From contig NC_008577.1 of NCBI RefSeq assembly GCF_000203935.1, positions 1,984,001 to 2,048,000 of the forward strand: a DNA stretch of 64,000 nt, written 5' to 3'. Under the pieces are notes generated by a model. That model did no database searches. It saw only the letters and a list, made by a program, of their open reading frames with translations, and was not told where the DNA came from. The first letter of the stretch is position 1, and every line of letters starts with the position of its first letter. Shown here piece by piece: positions 56,660-64,000 of this stretch. This DNA is from Shewanella sp. ANA-3 (GTDB taxonomy: Bacteria > Pseudomonadota > Gammaproteobacteria > Enterobacterales > Shewanellaceae). The translations under genes were made by a program, and so were the position numbers.

Positions 56660-57322
56660 TTAGGTCAAATCCACTTTATCCATTTCAAGCTGGCCTAAGG
56701 CAATAACGGCTTGAGTACGATTACGCACACCCAGCTTTCTAAAAATCGCGGTAGCGTGGGCTTTGATGGTGGCTTCAGACACACCTAAGTCATAGGCGAT
56801 TTGCTTATTGAGTAAGCCCTCGGCGAACATCTGCAGTACTTTATATTGCTGCGGCGTCAGATCGGAAAGTTTATTCGCCATCTTATCCGTATCATCATCT
56901 TCAATCGGGATGATTTCGGCGCCAGCAGGTAACCAGATATCCCCAAATAATACGGCGGTGAGCGCTTCTTTTAAGGTTTCCATCGAGGCCGATTTAGGAA
57001 TAAAACCACTGCCGCCATAATGGATAGCACGGCTAATAGTATTGATATCCTCATGGGCCGAAATCACCACCACTGGCAGTTCAGGGTAGTGGGAGCGCAG
57101 GTGGATAAGCGTCGAATAGCCATGGGAGCCAGGCATTTGCAGATCCAGCAAAACCAAATCGTAATTCACAGTTTGTGAATCTAACACTGACTGCAATGCA
57201 TCGGCACTGTCGGCCTCATACCATTGAGTGTGCTCAAAGGCGCTACTGAGGGCTTGACGTAGTGCATTTCGAAACAATGGATGGTCATCGGCAATAATTA
57301 TATTTAAGTTTTCTAGCTTCAT
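56660..57322 (-). CDS. Orphan LuxR/NarL-type response regulator
   Basis: A 220-residue two-domain regulator. The receiver (about 1-125) has the acidic pair in IADDHPLFRNAL, phospho-acceptor Asp in LVLLDLQMPG at about residue 58, and the Lys region in FIPKSAS. The LuxR helix-turn-helix (about 150-212) runs LTPQQYKVLQMFAEGLLNKQIA to LGVRNRTQAVI. No histidine kinase gene is adjacent, so it is an orphan in this window. It resembles the ErdR/CrbR-type regulators that control acetate and alcohol metabolism genes, but that assignment is a guess from memory. Confidence 0.88.
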   Translation of the reverse strand: MKLENLNIIIADDHPLFRNALRQALSSAFEHTQWYEADSADALQSVLDSQTVNYDLVLLDLQMPGSHGYSTLIHLRSHYPELPVVVISAHEDINTISRAIHYGGSGFIPKSASMETLKEALTAVLFGDIWLPAGAEIIPIEDDDTDKMANKLSDLTPQQYKVLQMFAEGLLNKQIAYDLGVSEATIKAHATAIFRKLGVRNRTQAVIALGQLEMDKVDLT

Positions 57323-57480
57323 GGCTTTGTTGGTTATGTTCGTGGCACGTGAAGATTAAACCCAATGTAACAGAAAAGTAATCGAGGATCCTATTGCTTT
57401 ATGCAGTAAGATTGACAAAATTTTTATATGTTTCTGGTTGTTATACTTTTGTCTATCAAAGGTGGGCGGATTATTCAAAC

Positions 57481-57508
57481 AAAAACACGCCCTCAAACGA
57501 GCGTGTTT
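57481..57508 (-). terminator. Rho-independent terminator of the thioesterase gene
   Basis: Stem AAACACGC (57483-57490) / GCGTGTTT (57501-57508), followed by T5 on the minus strand. Confidence 0.7.
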
Positions 57509-57543
57509 AAGGGCGAGAGTGCGTTATCTTGGCTGACTAAATC

Positions 57544-57975
57544 TTATTCAGCGGTCCACACCTGGGTTGGGTGGCGTTGTTCGTCAACCGCAACAAAGGT
57601 GAATACGCCGCGGATCGCATGCTCGCGATGATCTTGGTACATGTCTTCGACGAAAATATTCACTTCCACCTTTAACGAGGTATTACCCACATGGATCACG
57701 CGGGCGATGAGTTCGGCTAAGGTGCCTGCTGGAATAGGTTTTTTAAAGTCGATTCTGTCGGAGCTAACAGTCACTAAGGTTTTGCGGCAAAAGCGAGTCG
57801 CTGCAATAAAGGCGGTTTCATCCATCCAGGCTAACGCTTCGCCACCGAATAAGGTGTTGTGGTGATTGGTGATAGACGGGAATACCGCCTTGATCACCCG
57901 CGCTTCGGATTGATTGATCCGCTGTTCGATGGCGTCAGAAAAGGCGGGGCGGCTAGAGTCGAGCGAGTTTGGCAT
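57544..57975 (-). CDS. Acyl-CoA thioesterase, hotdog fold
   Basis: A 143-residue single hotdog domain of the YciA/BACH type, which hydrolyses acyl-CoA to free acid and CoA. Visible marks are NHHNTLFGGEALAWMDETA (catalytic Asp/Asn region on the long helix), SSDRIDFKKPIPAGTLAEL, and EVNIFVED. Substrate chain length is unknown. It is a monocistronic gene between the orphan response regulator and DAHP synthase, with its own terminator. Confidence 0.88.
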   Translation of the reverse strand: MPNSLDSSRPAFSDAIEQRINQSEARVIKAVFPSITNHHNTLFGGEALAWMDETAFIAATRFCRKTLVTVSSDRIDFKKPIPAGTLAELIARVIHVGNTSLKVEVNIFVEDMYQDHREHAIRGVFTFVAVDEQRHPTQVWTAE

Positions 57976-58083
57976 ACGGCAACCTGAGGTTATGCATTTT
58001 TGAAGAGGCGCAATTATAGTGAGTTTTCAATTTGAATGGTAGAAAACGGCTATATCGTTAGGTTTTAAGACTGCACGAAAAGT

Positions 58084-58110
58084 AAAAAGGCTTCCAGTGG
58101 AAGCCTTTTG
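58084..58110 (-). terminator. Rho-independent terminator of the DAHP synthase gene
   Basis: An 11-bp perfect stem (58085-58095 / 58099-58109), loop agt, followed by T run on the minus strand. Confidence 0.88.
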
Positions 58111-58125
58111 CCGTGGGTCATCGAC

Positions 58126-59190
58126 TTATTTGCCGAGAAACTCACGTCTATCGCGGGAGGCTTTAGCCAGATCGCGCAGTAACTTTTCCGAGTCATCCCA
58201 ATGCAGGCACGCATCTGTGATGCTTTGGCCGTAACACAGAGGTTGACCCTCAACCACTTTTTGATTGCCTTCCTGTAAGAAACTTTCGGCCATCACCCCC
58301 GCAATTGCCGTGCTGCCTGCGCGCATTTGCGCCATGATATTGTCGGCAACAACTAACTGCTTCAGGTGATTCTTTTCGCTATTACCATGGCTAAAATCAA
58401 CCACCATACGTGGTGTTACATCGACAGACTCAAGTTTTAATCTTGCTTCTTCAATGTCTTGCTCAAAGTAATTCGGCTTTTTACCGCCACGTAAAATGAT
58501 GTGGCCGTAAGGATTACCATGGGTGCGATAGACAGACATGGCACCGTCTTTATCAGGCGAATAGAAGATATGTGGCACTTTTGCTGCGCGCACCGCATCG
58601 ACGGCGATATTAATATTGCCATCGGTACCGTTTTTAAAGCCCACGGGGCAGGAGAGTGCCGAGGCCATTTCGCGGTGGACTTGGCTTTCGGTGGTGCGGG
58701 CACCGATAGCGCCCCAGGTGATTAGGTCGGCAATGTATTGACCGTTCACCATATCTAAAAATTCGGTGGCAATCGGTAATTTGAGCTCTGTGATTTGCTG
58801 CAATAACTCGCGTGCAATACGTAAACCTTTATTTGGCTCGAAGCTGCCGTCTAAATCAGGATCGGAGATTAACCCTTTCCAACCGACGATAGTGCGTGGC
58901 TTTTCAAAATATACGCGCATTAAAATGCAGAGATCGTCCTTCAACTCTTGATGCAATACTGCTAAACGGCGAGCGTAGTCGAGGGCGGCTTGAGTATCAT
59001 GGATGGAGCAGGGGCCAATGATCACTAATAGGCGTTGATCTTCGCCCATAATAATGGCTTCGACTTCACGACGTTGCTGAACGAGATAATCGGCTGCATC
59101 TTGGGTTAACGGGTACTCAGATGCCAGTTGTGCAGGTGAGATGACTTTAGCTAATAAGGAAGTGCGTAATTCGTCTGTTTTAATGGTCAT
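58126..59190 (-). CDS. 3-deoxy-7-phosphoheptulonate synthase (DAHP synthase, class I)
   Basis: A 354-residue enzyme that joins phosphoenolpyruvate and erythrose 4-phosphate, the first step of aromatic amino-acid synthesis. Family marks are IIGPCSIHD, RVYFEKPRT (substrate-binding Lys/Arg), GARTTESQVHREMASAL and VDFSHGNSEKNH (metal-binding His). It is of the AroF/AroG/AroH length and type; which amino acid feeds back on it cannot be read safely, so no symbol is given. It lies downstream of ppsR on the same strand, separated by 181 bp containing a large imperfect palindrome. Confidence 0.94.
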   Translation of the reverse strand: MTIKTDELRTSLLAKVISPAQLASEYPLTQDAADYLVQQRREVEAIIMGEDQRLLVIIGPCSIHDTQAALDYARRLAVLHQELKDDLCILMRVYFEKPRTIVGWKGLISDPDLDGSFEPNKGLRIARELLQQITELKLPIATEFLDMVNGQYIADLITWGAIGARTTESQVHREMASALSCPVGFKNGTDGNINIAVDAVRAAKVPHIFYSPDKDGAMSVYRTHGNPYGHIILRGGKKPNYFEQDIEEARLKLESVDVTPRMVVDFSHGNSEKNHLKQLVVADNIMAQMRAGSTAIAGVMAESFLQEGNQKVVEGQPLCYGQSITDACLHWDDSEKLLRDLAKASRDRREFLGK

Positions 59191-59257
59191 TCAAAATACC
59201 GAGCTTGCGTGCGGCGCTTTTCGCCAGATTGCCTCGGATTATAACGAATCGAACAGC

Positions 59258-59300
59258 ATTGCACAGTGCCAATTGTGTTAATTGTCGGCAACTGTGCAAT
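59258..59300. promoter_or_regulatory. Large imperfect palindrome upstream of DAHP synthase
   Basis: Perfect 10-bp arms ATTGCACAGT (59258-59267) and ACTGTGCAAT (59291-59300), with further pairing inside (GCC/GGC and AATT/AATT). It lies 68 bp before the DAHP synthase start. It could be an operator or an RNA leader hairpin. It does not match the TrpR or TyrR consensus as I know them. Confidence 0.55.
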
Positions 59301-59332
59301 GAATTTGATTTAAGTTAGACCTATTTAGCCTA

Positions 59333-59349
59333 AATCGAGGGACTCGATT
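59333..59349 (-). terminator. Possible weak terminator after ppsR
   Basis: AATCGAG (59333-59339) / CTCGATT (59343-59349), 3-nt loop. The T run on the minus strand is poor, so read-through into the DAHP synthase gene is possible. Confidence 0.35.
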
Positions 59350-59371
59350 GCCTCGTTCGAAATCATCAAGA

Positions 59372-60184
59372 TTAGAACATATGGCGTTCTAAGCCTGTCA
59401 CATCCAAAATCTTAGTGGCGATTTCTTCGACCGAGTGGTTGGTGGTGTCGATATAAGGAATACGTTCACGTTTAAACATCATCTCGACTTCTTTTACCTC
59501 TAAACGACACTGCTTTAAGGACGAGTAGCGGCTGTTTTCCATGCGGCTTTGGCGGATTTCATGTAAGCGCACCGGATCGATGGTTAAGCCGAACAACTTC
59601 TTCTTATTGCGTTTTAACGCTTCAGGTAGTTTCAGGTTATCCATATCGTCTTCGGTGAAGGGATAGTTAGCCGCTTTAATACCAAACTGCATCGATAAAT
59701 AGAGGCTGGACGGTGTTTTACCGCAGCGTGACACGCCAAGCAGGATTAAATCCGCCTGATCCATATGTTTCATGGTTTGGCCATCGTCATTGTCCATCGC
59801 AAAATTGATGGCATCGATACGGGCTTCGTAGCCGTGATTGGCTTTCCCGTGGGTGCGATGTAACACCGGAGAGGCGCTAACGCCTAAATGTTGTTCAAGT
59901 GGTGCAACGAAGGTATTTAAAAAATCGTAATCGAGTCCTTCACTCGAATAAATAATGTCCCGAATTTCAGGTTTTACGATCGAATGGAACACTAACGGCC
60001 TTTCACCTGTTGTAATAAAACAATCATTAATTTGTCGTTTAACGTTCTCGGCTTTTGCCAATGTTTCAACAAATGGAATTGTAAGTGACTCAAATTCTAA
60101 TGGAAATTGCGAGAGTACTGCATGCCCAAAAACCTCAGCTGTGATCGCTGTCCCGTCGGAGATGTAAAATACCTTTGGTGCCAT
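59372..60184 (-). CDS. ppsR: PEP synthetase regulatory protein (DUF299 kinase/pyrophosphorylase)
   Basis: A 270-residue bifunctional enzyme that inactivates PEP synthase by ADP-dependent threonine phosphorylation and reactivates it by Pi-dependent dephosphorylation. The P-loop-like motif [11 protein letters not shown] at about residue 150 and the start [16 protein letters not shown] are family signatures. It is divergent from its target ppsA across 124 bp, the usual arrangement. AAGAGGT lies 6 nt before ATG. Confidence 0.95.
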
Positions 60185-60308
60185 ACTGACCTCTTGTAGT
60201 AATAAAATTACAAATAAAATTATAGATTTACGCTGCTTCGGCGGGAGTGTAAAATGCCGCTGCCCTCGTGTGAAGGGGCCACTGAAATAAACTTGCGGAG
60301 ATAGAACT

Positions 60309-62678
60309 GTGCAGCAATACGTACTCTGGTATCAGGAATTAGGCATGGGTGACGTCAACTTGGTTGGCGGTAAAAATGCTTCTCTTGGCGAGATGATCAG
60401 CAATCTAGCTAATGCCGGTGTTCAAGTACCTGGCGGATTTGCGACTACTTCTTATGCGTTCAATGAGTTCCTTGAACAAAGTGGAGTAAACCAGAAGATT
60501 TATGACATCCTAGCAACATTGGATGTAGATGATGTCAATGCACTGGCACAAGTAGGTGCACAGATCAGACAATGGGTTATCGATACCCCGTTCCAACCAG
60601 CTCTAGAGCAAGCGATTCGTGAAGCTTACGACAAACTTGCCGCTGAAACGAGCGATGCATCATTCGCGGTGCGTTCTTCTGCTACCGCAGAAGACATGCC
60701 AGATGCTTCTTTTGCTGGTCAGCAAGAAACCTTCTTAAACGTGAAAGGATTTGACTCAGTACTCGTGGCGATTAAGCACGTGTTCGCGTCACTCTTTAAC
60801 GACCGTGCAATTTCATACCGTGTTCACCAAGGTTATGAGCACCACGGTGTTGCCCTGTCTGCCGGCGTACAACGCATGGTTCGTTCAGACAAAGCTGCAT
60901 CAGGTGTAATGTTCACCATGGACACTGAATCAGGCAACAACGATGTAGTGTTTATCACTTCATCTTTCGGTCTGGGTGAAATGGTTGTTCAAGGTGCGGT
61001 AAACCCTGACGAATTCTATGTTCACAAACCTATCCTCACTCAAGGCCATAAAGCCGTTGTTCGCCGTAATATCGGTAGCAAGCTCATCCAGATGGTGTAT
61101 TCCGATGATGCTTCTCACGGCAAACAAGTGAAAATTGAAGACGTTGCTGCTGAAAAACGTCGTCAATTCTCCATCAACGACGCCGAAGTGATGGAACTGG
61201 CTAAACAAGCTATGGTTATCGAAAAACACTACGGTCGTCCAATGGACATCGAGTGGGCAAAAGACGGTAACGATGGCAAACTTTATATCGTTCAAGCGCG
61301 TCCAGAAACGGTTCGTAGCCGTGAAGACGTACAATTAATTGAACGTTACCACTTAAAGAGCCGTGGCGCGGTGATCTCTGAAGGTCGCGCTATCGGTCAT
61401 AAAGTGGGTTCAGGTGTGGCGAAGGTATTAACTTCAATCGCTGACATGGATCAAATCCAACCTGGCGATGTGTTAGTGACCGATATGACTGACCCAGATT
61501 GGGAACCTATCATGAAGCGCGCCAGCGCCATCGTGACTAACCGTGGCGGCCGTACCTGTCACGCGGCGATTATTGCCCGTGAATTAGGCGTACCTGCGGT
61601 AGTCGGTTGTGGTGACGTGACCGACCGTATCAAGAATGGTCAGTTAGTGACTGTTTCTTGCGCCGAAGGTGACACTGGTTACATCTACGAAGGTAAGCAA
61701 GAGTTCGAAGTGGTGTCTAACCGCGTTGACGCTCTGCCTGCATTACCGATGAAAATCATGATGAACGTGGGTAACCCAGATCGCGCCTTTGACTTTGCTC
61801 GCTTACCAAACGAAGGCGTGGGTCTAGCGCGTTTAGAATTCATCATCAACCGCATGATCGGTATTCACCCGAAAGCGCTGCTTGAATTCAACCAACAAGA
61901 CGCTGCGCTGCAGGAAGAAATCAACGAGATGATCGCAGGTTACGACTCTCCAGTTGAGTTCTACATTGCCCGTTTAGTCGAAGGTATCGCCTCAATCGGT
62001 TCTGCTTTCTATCCGAAGAAAGTGATCGTGCGTATGTCTGACTTCAAGTCTAACGAATACGCGAACTTAGTGGGTGGTGACCGTTACGAGCCAGAGGAAG
62101 AAAACCCAATGTTGGGCTTCCGTGGTGCAAGCCGTTATATCTCTGAATCATTCCGCGATTGTTTCGCGTTAGAATGTGAAGCGATTAAGCGCGTGCGTAA
62201 CGAGATGGGTCTGAAAAACGTTGAAGTGATGATCCCATTCGTCCGTACCGTGAAAGAAGCCGAGCAAGTGATTGAACTGCTGAAAGAGCAGGGCTTAGAG
62301 CGTGGTAAAGATGGTCTGCGCGTCATTATGATGTGTGAAGTACCGTCAAACGCGCTGTTAGCGGATCAATTCCTTGAGCACTTCGATGGTTTCTCTATCG
62401 GCTCAAACGACTTAACTCAGCTATCACTCGGTCTTGACCGTGACTCTGGCATCATCAGCCACCTGTTCGATGAGCGTAACGAAGCCGTTAAGATCCTGCT
62501 GTCTATGGCCATTAAAGCGGCTAAGGCGAAGGGCGCTTACATCGGTATCTGTGGTCAAGGACCTTCAGATCACGCCGATTTCGCGGCTTGGTTAGTTGAA
62601 CAAGGCATCGATACCGTATCGTTAAACCCTGATACAGTGATTGATACTTGGTTATATTTAGCCGAAGCGCACGGTTGA
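60309..62678 (+). CDS. ppsA: Phosphoenolpyruvate synthase
   Basis: A 789-residue enzyme converting pyruvate and ATP to phosphoenolpyruvate, AMP and Pi for gluconeogenesis. The N-terminal nucleotide-binding domain begins [10 protein letters not shown] and has [18 protein letters not shown]. The swivelling phosphohistidine domain has [15 protein letters not shown] (catalytic His, about residue 418). The C-terminal PEP/pyruvate barrel has [15 protein letters not shown] and GICGQGPSD. The start is GTG after GGAG. The divergent ppsR product controls it. Confidence 0.97.
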
Positions 62679-62705
62679 TCTCGGTTGTAATTTTATAAAG
62701 GTGTT

Positions 62706-62735
62706 AAAAAAGCCGCTTTTTAGCGGCTTTTTTTT
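62706..62735 (+). terminator. Rho-independent terminator of ppsA
   Basis: Stem AAAAAGCCGCT / AGCGGCTTTTT (62707-62717 / 62722-62732), loop tttt, then more T. Confidence 0.88.
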
Positions 62736-62777
62736 GTTTATAATGGGCCGCATAACAATAATTGACTGAAGCCGCTC

Positions 62778-64000
62778 ATGTTACCTCTGTTATCACACCA
62801 ACAAACGTTAGAACCTGTCTATCTGGCCTATCTTGATGCCTTAGCGCAAAGTGGCTACGCCGGTGATATCGATAAGCGCTACAGCGCGCGCCTCGTGCAA
62901 GCTACGGATAACTCCGTATACCAATTTTTGCCGCAGGCAGTGCTTTATCCTAAGCATCAAAAAGATATTCAAATTGCCTTGTCGCTGGCGGCAAAAGCAG
63001 AATTTGCGGGTGTGACTTTTAGTGCCAGAGGCGGTGGTACGGGCACCAATGGCCAATCGCTGACCCACGGCTTGATCCTCGATGTGTCACGCTACATGAA
63101 TCGCGTATTGGAAGTGAACCATGAGCAGGGCTGGGTGCGCGTCGAAGCGGGTGTAGTCAAAGATGCGCTAAACGATGCGCTGCGTCCCCACGGTTATTTC
63201 TTCAGCCCCGATCTCTCAACCTCAAACCGTGCCACTATCGGCGGCATGATTAATACCGATGCCTCGGGCGCGGGATCCTTAGTTTACGGTAAAACCTCAG
63301 ATCATGTGCTAGCGCTACGCAGCATATTGATTGATGGCAGTGTGTTCGACACGCGTCCCCTCGATGCGGGTCTGTTATGTAACCCGGATAACGTGAGCGA
63401 TAATCCACTTGGGCAAAAACTGATTTCTGCGATTGCCGAGGTGTGCCGCGAGAAGCGTGCGCTGATCGAACAACAATTTCCTAAGCTCAATCGTTTCTTA
63501 ACCGGATATGACTTAAAGAATGTCTGGAACAACGGCTTAACCCAGTTCGACCTCTCACGTATTTTAACTGGCTCTGAAGGCACGCTGGCGGTGATCACCG
63601 AAGCGAAACTCAACATTACACCACTGCCGAGTGAGCGAGCGATGGTGAACATTAAGTATGACTCCTTCCAGTCCGCACTGCGGCATGCGCCATCCTTAGT
63701 GGCGGCGCGGGCCACTGTGGTTGAAACCGTGGACTCAAAAGTGCTTAACCTTGCCCGTGAGGACATTGTTTGGCATTCGGTTTCAGACCTTATTCAAGAA
63801 GTACCGGGCAAAGTGATCGATGGGCTCAATATGGTCGAGTTTGCTGGCGACGCCGTTGAGGTGAGCGAAAAGCTTGCGGCACTCGAAGCCGTGCTGACCG
63901 AACAAATCAACCGTGGTGAGTGTGGCGTGGTTGGTTATCAAGTCACTCAAGATAAGGCCAGCATTGAGAAAATCTACGGCATGCGTAAAAAAGCTGTGGG
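62778..64000 (+). CDS. ydiJ: FAD-linked oxidase, YdiJ-like (partial, runs off the window)
   Basis: The first 407 codons of a larger gene, open to the window edge. The N-terminal FAD-binding PCMH domain is clear (SARGGGTGTNGQSL, VEAGVVKDALNDAL, TIGGMINTDASGAGS, LTGSEGTLAVITEAKL). Full YdiJ proteins are about 1,000 residues with C-terminal iron-sulfur domains and oxidise D-2-hydroxy acids such as D-2-hydroxyglutarate; the C-terminal part is not in view, so that is from the family. It lies 99 bp after ppsA with a terminator between. Confidence 0.85.
   Translation, partial: MLPLLSHQQTLEPVYLAYLDALAQSGYAGDIDKRYSARLVQATDNSVYQFLPQAVLYPKHQKDIQIALSLAAKAEFAGVTFSARGGGTGTNGQSLTHGLILDVSRYMNRVLEVNHEQGWVRVEAGVVKDALNDALRPHGYFFSPDLSTSNRATIGGMINTDASGAGSLVYGKTSDHVLALRSILIDGSVFDTRPLDAGLLCNPDNVSDNPLGQKLISAIAEVCREKRALIEQQFPKLNRFLTGYDLKNVWNNGLTQFDLSRILTGSEGTLAVITEAKLNITPLPSERAMVNIKYDSFQSALRHAPSLVAARATVVETVDSKVLNLAREDIVWHSVSDLIQEVPGKVIDGLNMVEFAGDAVEVSEKLAALEAVLTEQINRGECGVVGYQVTQDKASIEKIYGMRKKAV

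Overview
The window looks like core chromosome of a gammaproteobacterium, most likely a Shewanella. The basis is protein-level recognition: an sdhCDAB-sucABCD block divergent from gltA, CobB and Fur of the gammaproteobacterial type, a GlyGly-CTERM secreted protease, an HD-GYP protein with a DUF3391-type N-terminus, and a ppsR/ppsA/ydiJ neighbourhood. I could not search a database, so the genus is inference. I saw no rRNA, tRNA, CRISPR array, insertion sequence, integrase or prophage gene.

Layout. 1-5000: a YbaY-type lipoprotein and a 1300-residue secreted subtilase with a C-terminal sorting signal. 5085-7489: a LysR regulator divergent from an MFS transporter. 7820-12792: an accessory metabolic cluster with a tiny secreted ORF, an alpha/beta hydrolase, a zinc alcohol dehydrogenase, two paralogous cupins (one cytoplasmic, one exported), a cyclophilin-like protein and an AraC regulator. 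13135-15672: a MATE transporter, a DUF2986 protein and a YqfB-type amidohydrolase. 15832-23225: one periplasmic adaptor followed by two RND permeases. 23512-34870: citrate synthase, succinate dehydrogenase, 2-oxoglutarate dehydrogenase E1/E2 and succinyl-CoA synthetase, that is, a large part of the TCA cycle. 35250-39914: rnk, a GNAT acetyltransferase, fur, the sirtuin cobB, a P-loop protein, a small membrane protein and corA. 39995-46090: an HD-GYP protein, a 2OG-Fe(II) oxygenase, a PhoPQ-like pair, a small membrane protein and a dicarboxylate/amino-acid symporter. 46311-49985: a large AT-rich Ig-repeat lipoprotein. 50074-56578: astB, topA, an unknown coiled-coil membrane protein and cysB. 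56660-64000: an orphan LuxR-type response regulator, an acyl-CoA thioesterase, DAHP synthase, ppsR, ppsA and the start of a YdiJ-like FAD oxidase.

How the genes work together. The central block runs from acetyl-CoA entry (GltA) to succinate oxidation. Hairpins between sdhB and sucA and between sucB and sucC suggest that operon expression is tuned at the RNA level. The right end links phosphoenolpyruvate synthesis (PpsA, controlled by PpsR) with a PEP consumer, DAHP synthase. A large imperfect palindrome lies upstream of the DAHP synthase gene.

Most of the window is ordinary housekeeping DNA. The stretches most likely to reward study are the AraC/cupin/hydrolase cluster (7820-12792), the Ig-repeat lipoprotein with three calcium-loop-like motifs (46311-49985), the 2OG oxygenase with an HxE metal motif (41374-42069), the unknown membrane protein at 54597-55376, and several short tandem repeats between genes. 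I found no convincing wholly new system. Start codons were adjusted by ribosome-binding-site position where noted.
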